From Chlamydomonas sphaeroides (taxonomy: Eukaryota; Chlorophyta; Chlorophyceae; Chlamydomonadales; Chlamydomonadaceae), in NCBI GenBank assembly GCA_001662425.1, contig BDDC01001149.1:1-26926 (forward strand): a stretch of 26,926 bases of DNA. The letters are read 5' to 3'. The notes beneath the pieces were generated by a model. That model had not been told where the DNA came from. It did not search any database and was given only the letters and a program-made list of their open reading frames with translations. The translations under genes were made by a program, and so were the position numbers. Shown here piece by piece: positions 1 through 12,100 of this stretch. The number at the start of each line of letters is the position of its first letter. Position 1 is the stretch's first letter.

Positions 1-1532
1 TGTCTGGGTGTCCCTGAATGCCTGGTGCTTTGCCCGGCAGGGCCCGGCGCCTCGTCCACAGCTGTCCTCTGGCGGCGTCAGGCACCAGCAGCAAGTGCCA
101 GCATGTCCAAGCCTCTTCGACCACGGGCGTGATGGCTTAATCTCCCAGGCTGTTCCCAAATTATCCGTGACATGGATATCTCAGGTGCACGCGCTTGCAC
201 GCGGTACAACGTACGCTGTGAAACGCGCAACTTTCTTGACAAACAGTGTGGAATCCTGCGATGGCTTGTTTGTGCAAAGCGGGCCATGAATGGGCCAGGG
301 ACGGGCCTTCGCAACAGCGATCGGCAAAATGTCGAGTGCATGCGCCGTCTGCCCCGGTAGTGCCATAGCAGCCAATTGATAGATGCAAGACAACAGAGTG
401 AACAATGAAGGCCAACACCAGTACGAAATGTGTCCGAGTAACTGCTATATCGAGTTCTCCTTGCCGCAGTGAAGCTCTCTTCTACAGTCTGGCAAACGTT
501 TTGAAAAGAGGCGGTGTCGAGTTGGCTGTGTTTTGCCGCACTTCACAGCAAGTCATCCGCGCTGTAGGCTGAGAACTTAATGACTGTGCGACCACAGCAG
601 GCAATTCACTGCGCACTGCAATAGAAAGGTGTCAGAACAGGGAGCAGCGACTGCAAACCTGTCCTCAGAACAAACGCTGCCGAATGCTGTGTTTGCCGCG
701 TTTGCCCGGGAGCATAGTCTGCTAAATTGGCTTACATTCAGTCTGTAGGATTTCCTGGCGCCGAGTAAGTCACGCTGTTCGCACAATGTGCTGTTGAGGA
801 AGGAAGGCTTACAATTTTGCACCCCTTGCCTCTCGCGCTCAGGTGTGCTGCTGCAATATAGCTGCACAGGTCGGCGTCTCCGTCTCCTTCATGGCGCTGC
901 GAGGATTCCTTGACTCAGCCCCCTCGGCTGAAGCCATGTTCCTTGACTGCGGACTGGAGGGCGTGCTCGGCGGGCTGCCTATGCTCGATTCGGCAGGTGT
1001 GTTGGGGCCACATGGCAGAGCTTGGTTTAACAGTGGACCGGGGTGGATAGGGTTTTCGTGTCGCTGCCTGGCCGCGTGCCAGGCCGTGCCAGGCGCGCCA
1101 GGAAATGTCAGGGGCGGCCATAGCCCACCGATTCTTGCAACCCGCGCTGCCAGTTCCATATTCAGCGAGCGCCCTCATACCTGAGCCCTCACACGCGGCT
1201 CCCGTGCACGCTTCTACGTCCGCCGCCCGCAGACCTGCTAACCGAGTTCCTACCACGCGTGCCGACGACCGAGCCGCTCGCGGAGGCTTCATGCCCTGAC
1301 CATGAGCAGGCAGGGTCTCCCTTGACCCCGGCTCCTTGCTTTTAAAGGCTGTAACTGACGGGCCGGGACGCCGCCGTCGCCTGCCTGCAATAGCCCGCAC
1401 AATAGCCCGCGCAATAGCCCGCTCACTGTGGGCCACCGCAACATGCCGCAACCCATATCACGCCACGTCGTATCTGTCCTGAAGTCATTGTTGACACGGT
1501 AGGGTCCCCCAACACCCACCCAACAGATTAAC
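1..1532. other. Upstream intergenic region; no confident gene
   Basis: I recognise no protein in this stretch; the short open frames on both strands have no family motif and conflict with each other. The first 140 bases could be the last exon of an upstream gene: an acceptor-like cag ends at about position 40 and one frame after it closes at a TAA near 140. The 37 or so residues carry no recognisable motif, so I do not call it. An exact 12-bp triple repeat lies at 1388-1423. A TATA-like ttttaaag lies near 1340, about 190 bases before the RWP-RK start codon, and may belong to its promoter. Confidence 0.5.
1388..1423. repeat. 12-bp tandem repeat, 3 copies
   Basis: The unit caatagcccgcN occurs three times head to tail with only its last base changing (a, g, t). 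It sits about 110 bases before the RWP-RK start codon, in the probable 5' UTR or proximal promoter. No protein-binding role can be read from it. Confidence 0.85.
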
Positions 1533-4500
1533 ATGATCCTCGGGACCACCGAGACCTTGGACGAGCTCCTCTCCGCGCAGCCAACGGGCCGTGGCAGCCG
1601 GGAGACCGCGCTACCAGCCGCCACACGCGACATCAGCTTTGGCACGCAGGCGCTGTCGCAGGGGCTGGACCTGTCCCAGCTCCAGCCCCAGCCGCAGCTC
1701 CAGCGCGCCGCTGCGCAGTGCCAGGCGGCCGAGGCCGGCGGGCGCTGGCTGGCGTCCGGAGGGCACCTGGGTCCTTCGATGCCGCCGCCGTACGACACCT
1801 GGGCTTCGTCTGCTGCGGAGGCCCTCATGGCCCCCGGCCTCAACCTGCACCTCGTGGAGCACCAGCAGGATGCCAGGTGCGCCGCCAACACGCTGGCTGC
1901 GGCCGCCGCGACAGCTGCAACGACCGGCCTGGCGGCGCCGCCACAGCAGGGCTCATGGGCTGACGGCGAGCAGCAGCAGCAGCCGGCGCTGTCCATGCCG
2001 GCGTACCACAAGCGGTCAGCGCCGCAGGGGCTGGACGCCTCGCCGCTGACGCCGCTGGATCCGGGGTGCTACCCGCTGGAGCCGTGCAGCAGGCAGCCGC
2101 ACCCGCTGCTGCAGCAGATTGCGCAGCACCAGATGCAGATCCAGCGGATCCAGCAGCAGAAAATGATGCGCGTGCAGCAGCATGCACAGCCGCAAATCCA
2201 GCACGCGCAAGCCCAGGTGCAGATGCAGGATGTTGCGGGGTCCTACGGCCGCGCCGGTGCCGCTGCGCGCGGCCCGGAGCACGGCGGTCCCTCGCTGGAC
2301 CTGCACGGCGGCACCGGTGCCGCCGCTGTCGCCACGTCGGCGCTGGACTGCGGCTCCACGGCCGATCAGCACTGGGCTTCCATGTCCGAGCCGGCGCGCT
2401 GGTCCAACATGCCCACGCCCATGGACGTCGTGCACGCGGCCGCGGCCATGGAGGCAGCCAACCCCGGCTGCCTGGCCGGCGAGGTGGGCTGGGCCATGGA
2501 CCGGCGCCTGTTCGGCGGCGCCGCAGAGGCGATGGTTGCCAAGTGCATCTCGCTGCCGGCCATGCATCAGCCCCGGCCCGAGCACGGCCCAGCGGCCTTC
2601 GGCGGCGGCGGCGGTGGCGGCGGCGGCGGCGGCTCATCGGTCACCGTCGACGCCATGGCGCGCATCCAGCTAGGGCCTTCGACGGCCCAGGGCCCGCTGT
2701 ACGCTCACGGCCTCACGCGCTCCGACGACATGTCGCATGCTAACGATGCCCGCCGAGCCGTGGGCCCGGCTGCCGCCGGTCGCGGCGGCAGCGCAGCCAG
2801 CTGCTTCGCCAGCCTTGCCGGAGCGGCGGCAGCGGCGGCTCCGCTGCCGCCGTACTTCTCGCCCTTCCTGTCGGGCACGGCGCTCGGCGCGCCGTGCCCG
2901 TTGCTCGAGGCCGACGATGACCTGGCCTTTCAGCGCATGGCCTCCTTCGCCGGCGTGCTCACCCCGGCCTGCGAGCTCGACGACACCTTGGCGCCGCTGC
3001 CCTCGATGCAGCCCCTGGCCGCACGCGCCCCGTCGCTAGCGTCGGAGCCCGCGCAGCAGTCGCGCCGTTGCGCCAGCGGCGGCCTCGCTGGCATCGGCCA
3101 CCCCAGCGGGCGCAACGAGGGCGCCGCCGCGAGGCTGGTGCGGGACGCCTTGACCTTCGGGGTCGCCGGCATAGACGGGTCCGCCACCGCGCTGCCGCGT
3201 GCGCAGTCTGCGTCGCCTGCGCAGCGGCAGCAGCATCCTCATCCTCATCCTCATCCTCATCCTCAGCAGCACTATTCACTGCCGCAGCTGTCCGACGTGC
3301 TGCAGCCGAGCGCCTCCATGCCGGCGCACCTCCAGCTGCAGCTGCAGCCGCAGCCGCAGCCGGCCAACGGCCCACCGGGCCGCAGCTGCCTGCCGCAGCC
3401 GCAGTTCGAGGCCCGCGGCCCGGGGCCCGCGGCCCGCAGCGGCCCCCGCACCAGCTCATCGCACGAGCTGCCGTGCTCCCTCGCCCTGCCGGTGGACGTC
3501 ACGGTCCGGGTTGAGCCCGAGCTGCTGGATGATGTGACGTGGCGCCAGCCGCGAGGCCAGGCAGCGGCGCTCGCAGCGCCTGGCGACAGCGGCGGTGCGC
3601 TGGCGCCCGCCGGCGACCGCGCGCCTCAGCAGCAGGGCCCGGCCGGCGACGGCGGGCACGGCGCGGAGCATATTGCAACGCACAAATACTCCCGGCTGGT
3701 GAGGGGGGTTGTCGCTTCGGCAGCGTAGCAAGCAGCCCACGGGAGGACACCGCCCGTAGCCGCAGTCAGCTGGTGGAATTGTGTCGGGCTGTGCGCCGCC
3801 TGCATCGCACGCCCGGTTGCTGCTATGCGGATTGCTGACCTGCGCGCCTCCCTCCTCCGCCCTCCCTCCTCCCTCGTGCCCTCGAACTCGCAGCTGAAAG
3901 GCATCTCATCCATGGCTGGAGCCGGCGGCGAGGAGCTAAAGAAGAGCGACGTCCAGCAGCGCGGCAGCGCGCCCGCGGGCGGCGCACTGACCGACAGCGG
4001 TCGCGGCGCCAGCCAGGGCGGCGAGGCGCAGGCAGGGGGCGTGCCGGCAGAGCCGGCCGCGAAGCAGCGTGGTCTCGACAACGGCCCCGAGCTGTCGGTG
4101 TCGCTGCTGCAGCAGGTAAGGGCTAGCGTGACAGAGTCGAGCCTTCGAGGCAGTGCTTGGGCTTTGAGGTGACACTCCCGGGCTGCGTCACGCCCTCCAT
4201 ACGTGATACGCGGGGTGACGGCCTAACTCACACACCACGGTGCTGCTGGACTGAGGAAGGCGTGCCGTGGGTCGCGTGGGCGGCGCGTGTACGCAGCGGT
4301 GCAGTAGGCACACGACGGAGCTCCCTGTCAGGGGAAGCCCCCCCCAAACGGGCCCACTTGCACCGCAACAAGCCCCTTCTGCCAACCTGGCTCCCCGCTG
4401 GTTGTTGCTGTCGTCAAGTCCTATCGCCCACCCCCTCCCCCTGCGCCGCAGTACTACCACCGGCCCATCAAAGAGGTGGCTGCCAAGGTGGGCCTCAGCC

Positions 4501-5042
4501 TGAGCTGCCTCAAGAAGAAGTGCCGCCAGCTGGGCGTGCCGCGCTGGCCGGCGCGCAAGCTGCTGTGCCTCATCAAGATGCGCGACACGGTGCTGCGCGA
4601 CCCCAACATCCAGGAGCAGGAGAAAAGGGTGCGGTGGGCGTCTGCTAGGCGCTAGAACGCTCCGTCCACGCCGGAGGCCGTGCGCAGGGGCTGCCGGCGG
4701 CAGCAGCCGGCAGGGCGTGCATGCGCATGCCTTCCTCGGCTGCCGCGCTGCGTGATGCTGGCGCCCTGCTGCGTCCTTGGTCTGTCCTCGCAGGGCCTGC
4801 AGCAGCTGGCCCAGCTCAACATCGAGGAGATCATCGCGGACCCCGACGCGCCCATCCGCGACGTCTTCAACGAGCTGCGCGCCGTGCAGTACAAGCAGCG
4901 CTCCGGCGGCCGCCGCCGCGCCACGGGGGCCGGTAGCGGCGGCAGCAGCCGCCGCCGCGGCGGCCGCAAGCAGGGCGACAGTGACAGTGAGGAGAGCGAG
5001 GAGTGGGACGGCGAGGAGGACGCCGACGACGCCGACGTGTAG
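1533..5042 (+). CDS. RWP-RK domain transcription factor (4 exons, 937 aa)
   Basis: Exons: 1533-3698, 3894-4115, 4452-4628, 4794-5042; all three introns are GT-AG, phase 0. The third exon carries the hallmark RWPARK (residues 827-832) inside a typical RWP-RK domain (about 788-842). The order is the family's: PIKEVAAKVG helix, CLKKKCRQLG helix, then PRWPARK. These plant and algal nuclear factors bind DNA and act in nitrogen response and gamete or egg programmes; which role applies here cannot be told. Intron 2 splits the domain after ELSVSLLQQ. The C-terminus has a basic stretch (about 888-912) and an acidic tail. The first 722 residues form one exon of low complexity: a Gln-rich segment (about 192-232), a Gly run (about 357-368) and five His-Pro pairs (568-577), perhaps an activation region. 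The start is an ATG in the context aacATGA. The RWP-RK call is firm. Attachment of exon 1 rests on phase and a pyrimidine-rich acceptor; a separate upstream gene is the alternative. Confidence 0.85.
3234..3263 (+). repeat. (CATCCT)5 coding microsatellite
   Basis: Five catcct hexamers in frame encode five His-Pro pairs in the RWP-RK protein, flanked on both sides by cag (Gln) codons. A shorter run of the same hexamer in the same setting lies in the membrane-protein gene near 15949. Confidence 0.9.
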
Positions 5043-6181
5043 GGCGGCGTGGTGGCGGCGGCCCGCACAGCGCGCCCGCCGGTTGGTGGCAGCACTGGTG
5101 GGGGTGCGGCGGCGGCGCCTGGCGGCAGGGCGGCGCCGGTGGTGCGGCGGAGCGGCAGGGCGAGCACTGGTTGGTGAGCTGGCTTGGGCTGGGCGGCAGA
5201 GGCAGAAGGGCGAAACGTGTTGGCAAGTGGATGTCTCTCCTCGCGAGAAGCAAGCCACAGAGCACCAACAAGTGGTGAGGAGGGGGCTGCGCTCGTGCTG
5301 GAGAGGTCGTGCCCTTGCCGCCACGCGCCCTGGCGTATGCCACACCCTCGCGCCCCCGCCGCTACGGGCTCTGCCCTGTTGCTTGCCCAGGTATCGAAGC
5401 AGGATTGCGCCAGTCATTTCTGGCAACAAAGGAGCTTGCGTGCAAAACTTTGAACGGCCTCCTCAGCGGCGCCGGTCGGGGGCATTCGCCTGACCGGCCG
5501 CCGGTCTCTGAGCACTCACTGCGCAAGCGGGGCGCGCGAGTTTCAGGGTCGACCGCATAAGTGAACTACAAGAAGGCTGTGAACGCATGTTGTATGTCGA
5601 TGAACGAGGCGAAGCGCACCCGTGCGCGTGCGCGTCCAGCACCGCGACTGTGGGAAGGCTGGCTCGATGCGTGACTGAAGAAGTACTTGGCGCGTCTCAA
5701 TCGCTGAAGAGGACACTGCAATTAGCGTTGCAACGATCGTTAGCATGGAGGCGATGGCGGGTGGGCAGCGTGGGACCACGGGGCGTGCCCCTGGTCCCAA
5801 CTGATCCTACAATTGTTGTTGTTAGTTGTCATTACCGGGTTGCTGCCGATGCAACTGAGCCTGCATGAAGGCCAGCTGGGACCCTCTGCCTGAGCAATCA
5901 ATCCGTAACTATTGCCTTGCAAACAGCAGGCGGGGCCGGCATGCCCCGGCGGAACACCTGCGCGGGGGCTGTCTAGCCCCGCTCTGTCCTGCTAAATGCT
6001 CTCTGCGCGTGACGTCTGGCAACAAACTGTCCCCTGGGCCGTGCCGTCGTACCGGGACGTCATGTGCCGTTCTGTGCCGTACTCGCAGCTCCCAAAGCGT
6101 TGACCACTTGGGTATTGCTCACGCCGTGCCCTGTCGCCGTACCACCTGCACGCCACAAAGAATACATAGTCCCACGTAGCC
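5043..6181. other. Intergenic: RWP-RK 3' UTR and CNNM 5' region
   Basis: This should hold the 3' UTR of the RWP-RK gene and the promoter and leader of the CNNM gene. I find no TGTAA poly(A) motif after the RWP-RK stop. The only ATG-started frame of note, 5587-5868 (93 codons), has no recognisable motif and is not called. No tRNA, repeat array or transposon end is visible. Confidence 0.6.
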
Positions 6182-9100
6182 ATGCGCATCTTGCGCCGTG
6201 TGCTGCTGGGCGACGATGGCGACGATGACACCTCGGGGTCAGCACAAGATGATGAGTTCCTCTTCACGCTCTACGTCTGCATCTCGCTCTTTCTCGTTTG
6301 CATGGCAGGCTTGATGTCGGGCCTCACGCTAGGCTTGATGTCGCTGGACACGGTCGAGCTAGAGGTGCGCTAAAGGATAGACGTGAAAGCTTCTGTGCCC
6401 TTGACGTTCGCGAAATGCGCAAGATGAATGTCAATGCAAGGCGAAGGCAGTTGCTCATGTGGTTCGGGGATCGCGCGAACGCAGGTGCTCAAGCGGAGCG
6501 GCACGCCAGAGGAAAAAGCTTGCGCCATAAAGATTATGCCGGCAAGTCGGTGCAAGCGGCAGCGGGTGCTGCCAGCATGTGGCGTTTGAACCACTTCGAT
6601 ATCTATGTGGCATCAAGCGTCCGAGGGCCGAACCTAGTTGGCGGGGAAGAAAGGGGGAACGGGGCCTCGCGGGCCAGCCTCGAAGAGCCAAAACACCCTC
6701 ACCTCGAGCCCCCAGCCGCACGCTTCTAGCCTCCGCCGGCCGTCAGGCGTCCAATTTTCCGTGCACCTCGCTTCCCCTCCTGCCAGGTCATCAAGCACCA
6801 GCACTTCCTCCTCGTCACGCTGCTGCTCTGCAACGCCGCGGCGACAGAGGTGCGCGCGGCCCGCATGCCGGCGGTAGCCCCGAGCAGCCGGCCGGCGGCA
6901 GGAGAGCCCCACCTACTTCACATACACACCCCGCCCAACCCCAGCCCCGCCCGGCCCCGCCCCACCGCGCGCTCTTGTTGAGCACCAACATACCCCGGCG
7001 CACCTCCGCTCTGCTCGCCGCCCTCTCCCCCGCAGCACGCACCCCGCGACATGGCCAGCTGCCCACCGCCCCCACCTCCCCGCCACCAGCACGCCCCCTC
7101 CCTCCCCCTCTCCTCCCACCGCCAGCCCTCGCCCTCCCTCCCACCCACGGACCCTCCCCTGCCCGCTCCCCACGTCCCCCCGGCCCTGTCCCGCTGCCCA
7201 CGTAACCCACCCCTTCGCCCCATCCCCATCCTTCCCCAACCCTCCCCAGGCCCTGCCGCTGTTCATCGACCGCCTGGCCAACCCCGTGGCCGCAGTTATT
7301 CTGTCGGTGTCCGTGGTGCTGGTGTTCGGGGAGATCATCCCGCAGGCCGTGTGCAGCAGATACGGCCTCAAGGTGGGGCCAAGCCTGGCCGGTCGCCGTA
7401 CCGGCATGCCGCAGCGGGGGGGGGGAGGGGGTCCCCGCGCGCCCAGCAGGCCAGAACGCCAGGCCCCTAGCCCCCCGGCCACAAGGCGGGCTAGCGATGC
7501 GAGGCTACCGCCCCGCCACTGGCGTCGTGAGCCCGAGCCTCGAGCCGACTGGGCACCGGGCGGATCCGCGCTCGCAGTCCCCTGGGCCTGCCGCGTGCAT
7601 TTCCAGACGTCCACGCTCACCGCCAACCGCCCTGGACGGCCCCTGCAGCGTTGCGATGTTGCCCGCCCTCTGGACAGCAGGCTAGGGTTTCAGCTAGCCC
7701 GAGTCCGTGCACCTTGTCCCCTCGGCAGTGGCACCCTCCCCCGCTGCCCCTCCCCCGCCACTGCCTCTCCTCCCCCTCACATCCGCTCCCGTCCCTCCCG
7801 CCCCCAGGTCGGCGCCTACTCCGCCTGGTTCGTGCGCACGCTAATGGTGCTGTGCTCGCCCATCGCCTGGCCCATCGGCAAGCTGCTGGACTTCCTGCTG
7901 GGGCCCGACCACAGCGTGAGGCGGGGGGGGGGAGGAGTGTCTGAGGGGAGAAAGGGACGGGGGATGAGGGGGTTCAGTGGGGAGGTATGTGTGCTGGGGC
8001 CAGACCACAGCGTTAGGCCGGGCGGGGGGAGGCGAAGCCAGCTGCGAGAGGGGATAGGGAAGGGGAGACGATGAAGGGAGGAAGGGATGGGGCAGCGGAG
8101 AGGGGGCAGGGGTGGGGGCAGCGGGATGCAGGGGGGAAAGGGCAAGGGGCTCTGGCAGATACCGGCCACAACGTGTGGGTCGGCAGGGGGCATACAGGGC
8201 GTAGGAGGGCAAGGCGTGCGCGGCTGGAGCATAGCTGGAGCTCAGCGTGTGAGTGGGGACCTGCGGCGGAGCGAAACGGTTGGGGCGCACGGCGCCAGCG
8301 CACGCTAGGGTTGGAGTCCCTGCAAGACGCGTGTTCGCCGATCGCCGTCCTTGTTCCTCCGCTCCCGCCCGCCCCACTCCGCAGGCACTGTTCCGCCGCG
8401 CGCAGCTCAAGGCGCTGGTGGACCTGCACGGCAGCGGCGCGGGCTTCGGGGGCACGCTGAGCGAGGACGAGGTGCACGTCATCCGGGGGGCGCTGGACCT
8501 CACCAGCAAGGTGGGCGCCGGGGACAGAAGGAAGGGGAGCGGGGGCGTGCTCCTGGTGCTGGTCTGGACCTCACCCGAATGGGCAAGGTTGGGACCTCGC
8601 CAGCTAAATGGAAGTAGCGGCGGCCGTGTCGGTCTCTCTGCTGCTGGCTCGGTGCTGCCATGCATTCGAGAACGCCTCGGCGCATTGTTCCTCACCTGTG
8701 CTTCTCTCGCCCCCTCGCCCACCTACTGCCCCCAGGTAGCATCCAAGTCCATGACACCTCTGGACAAGGCACGTCAGGGGCCCGAGCAGAGCCCGGGCGG
8801 CGGGGGGCACGGGGGTCGCGCGCCGCGTGCCGCTTGCCGTGTGCAGCTTGCTCCACCGTTTCCCCACCCCTCCCCTCACGGCACGAACCTAGCCCGGCCC
8901 CCTTCCCTCGCGCCTCCCCCGGCCCCCAGGTCTTCATGCTATCCACGGAGGACCGCTTGGACGAGCGCACGCTGCAGGTCAGGGCCGGGGCCGGAGGCAG
9001 GCGCCGGTGTTGGGGACTGGCCCAGGGCATGGCGCCGGGGTGTGACCAGCGTCACTGGCAGGGGCACAATGTGCGGGGCCGGATTGGATCAGGCATCAGG

Positions 9101-12100
9101 GTCAAGGGTCAAGGCCACAGGGCAACGGCCGGGATTAGGAGGGGGGCAAGGGCCTGCACCAGGTAGGGGCCGCGGCCGTGAGCATTGGCGTGGGCCGTCG
9201 GCCGTCCAGGCCAGCTGCTGTCGCTCCCTCGACGGCTGGCCGTTGACCGGGGCCTTGAGGCGGCGGCCGTTCTCTGAAACGACTGCTGCCTGCAACATCC
9301 TGGCTCCCCTGACCTCTTTGACTGAAGGCCATCCTCATGAGCGGCCACAGCCGGATACCCGTGCACCGGTAGGGCGGAGGGCGGGCGAGGTCGGACCAGC
9401 GGCGGCTGGCGCGCCCTGCTGCGTCGCCGCACGGCATGGCTATGCTCAGCTTACTTCCGGCTCCTCCTGCCTGTTCACACACGCTTCCCCCGGCCTCTTC
9501 CCGGCTCTCGCGCCCTTTCCCCCAGCGAGGGCAACCGCACCGCCATCCTGGGCCTCATCCTGGTCAAGGAAATGGTGCTGGTCAACCCGGCTGACATGAC
9601 GCCCGTGGCCTCGCTGCGGCTGAGGGAGCTGCCGCGGCTGGCGGCGGACACGCCCATGTGGGTCGGGCAGGGCGTGGTGTGCCCTTGATGCGCGTTCCGC
9701 GAGCTTGCAGCGGTCCCTCCAGAGGGAGATCAAGGAGTGATGGCGCTGGGGGCCGTGAAGAGGACAGGGCCGAGGCGCGGGCGGCGGGCCGCGGGCCCAC
9801 CCATGTATCAGTGCGGGGCTGGTGGGCTTGCCGTGGCAGACCTGCATGCCTGGCACTGCGTTCATGGCGCCGGATGGGCTTACACGTGGCGCCGCCGTGC
9901 CGCACGCATGTTTTGGGTGCAGGTACGACATGCTAAAGCTGTTTGAGACGGGCAAGAGCCACATGGCTGTGCTCACCGCGACACCGGTGGCGCGGCCCGA
10001 GGACGGCGCCGGGGGCCCCCACGGCGGCCGCAGGCCAGGTGAGGCCCGAGGACGGCCGGGGTGCACCGCTTCGCGATTCCGCCTGTCTCCGCCTGCGTGC
10101 CCTGCCCGCCCTCCCCCTCCCTGAGGCACGCGTGCGGGTCACGCGCCGCAGTCGGCTGCCCCCACCCCCACCCCCCGCTTGGCGCTCTGCGCTGCGCCCC
10201 GCCTCCCGCTCCTGCCCCGCCCCCGCAGTGGGCACCGGCTGGCCCACCCACCCGCGCGGCGCCGCCTTCAAGCGCCTGGCCTCGCGCGGCCGGGAGCTGG
10301 TGGCGGGGCGCGACGGCTATACGCCGCTGGGCGACGAGGCCCTCGGGGCGCAGGGGCCGGGTGGTCCCCACGGCGCCGGGGAGCCGGAGCCGGTGGGCAT
10401 CATCACCATTGAGGACGTCATCGAGGAGCTCCTGCAGGTGGGGTTTAGGGGCTGGGACTGGGGAAGAGGGAGCGGGGGAGGACTGCACACGTTTGAGCTT
10501 ACTCGCGCGACGATTGGCGCTAAGTGGGGTGACGCCGAGGAGGCCAGAGCTCGGGTCGAGCAGGGAGCGGAGAGCAATATGTTCATGCAGCAGCTGCACA
10601 TGCGAGTCTGTGGCAGCGATGGGCATCCCCAGACCTGGCAGGGACCCTCAGACCTGCCAGGGACCCTCAGACCTGCCAGGGACCCTGGGACGCGGCAGGG
10701 GCCCTCAGACGCGGTGGGCACCCCCAGACCTGGCAGGGACCCTCAGACCTGGCAGGGACCCTCAGACCTGCCAGGGACCCTGGGACGCGGCAGGGACCCT
10801 CAGACGCGGCGGGAACCCCCAGACCTGGCAGGGACCCCCAGACCTGGCAGGGACCCTCAGACTCGGCGGGGATCCTCAGACGCGGCGGGGACCCTCAGAC
10901 CTGGCAGGGACCCCCAGACCTGGCAGGGACCCTCAGACCTGGCAGGGACCCTCAGACCTGGCAGGGACCCTCAGACGCGGCGGGGATCCTCAGACGCGGC
11001 GGGCACCCCCAGACCTGGCAGGGACCCCCAGACCTGGCAGGGATCCCCAGACCTGGCAGGGACCCTCAGACCTGGCAGGGACCCTCAGACCTGGCAGGGA
11101 CCCTCAGACCTGGCAGGGACCCTCAGACCTGGCAGGGACCCCCAGACCTGGCAGGGACCCTCAGACCTGGCAGGGACCCTCAGACCTGGCAGGGACCCTC
11201 AGACGCGGCGGGGATCCTCAGACGCGGCGGGGACCCTCAGACGCGGCGGGGACCCTCAGACGCGGCGGGGATCCTCAGACGCGGCGGGGACCCTCAGACG
11301 CGGCGGGGACTCTCAGACCTGGAAATTGCCTGCCGCCTCAACACGAGCAGCGAGCCGGCCAGGGCGACCAGCCGAACACGCTGTACCTCAGCGGGGCCTG
11401 CCCCGCCCCCGAACCCCGGCGCTGCACCGCCTGGCCCTCCGCTGAACTCCTAGAAACCCGCTAACCTAGAACCCGCTCCCTTCCCCGGCTGCAGGAGGAG
11501 ATCATCGACGAGACCGACCTGTACATCGACAACATGCAGAGCCAGCGCGTAAACGCGGCCGCAGTGGCGGGTTCGCTGCCGCCGCGGCTGAGGCAGGTGC
11601 GGCTGCGCCCACCGGCCGGGGCCACCACCGGCGGGACTCGGCCCAGCATCGCTGGACTGGGGCATGGGTGTTGAGGCCTCGTCCACTTGGGAGGGGCCGA
11701 CGGCCTGTCTGTTGCTTCCGGGCGTGCGCCGCAGGCTTTTATTCCTGCGGCCCCCAACGCCCGTCCCTCCGCCTCTGCCCGCTGAGGCCCGCAGGTCCTG
11801 CAGACGGGCCTCTTCACGCCGCGCGTGGGGCGGCTGGGCTCCGCAGCCCGGTCGCCCGGCCCTTTGGACCCCTCCGCGATGCCGCTTTCCACACAAGCCA
11901 GCGCCACGCAGTCGGCGTTTGGGGCGGCACTCGACCGGGGGCCCGACGACGGCGGTGCGGGGCAGCTGGTCAGCCCGGGCGCCGCCGCTGCGGCGGAGGC
12001 TGCGGCGCTGGGAGGCAACCTGGAGCTCCGGCGGGTCCCCGGCGGCGGTGGGTCGCCTGCGCAGGGCGGGGGCCTGCTGCGCGCGCCCAGCGGCGGCGGG

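Noticed and set aside
4188..5429. 413-codon - strand frame.
   Set aside because: It lies opposite the RWP-RK exons and is Ala/Arg/His-rich with no motif, as expected from the reverse of GC-rich coding DNA.
10630..11322. CRISPR-like array.
   Set aside because: The repeats are directly adjacent with no spacers, and the genome is eukaryotic.
9943..11464. Two long overlapping + frames (about 470-500 codons) with a 19-residue repeat.
   Set aside because: They run through CNNM introns and the 19-bp minisatellite. The array reads open in more than one frame because it lacks stops; exon motifs place this as intron.
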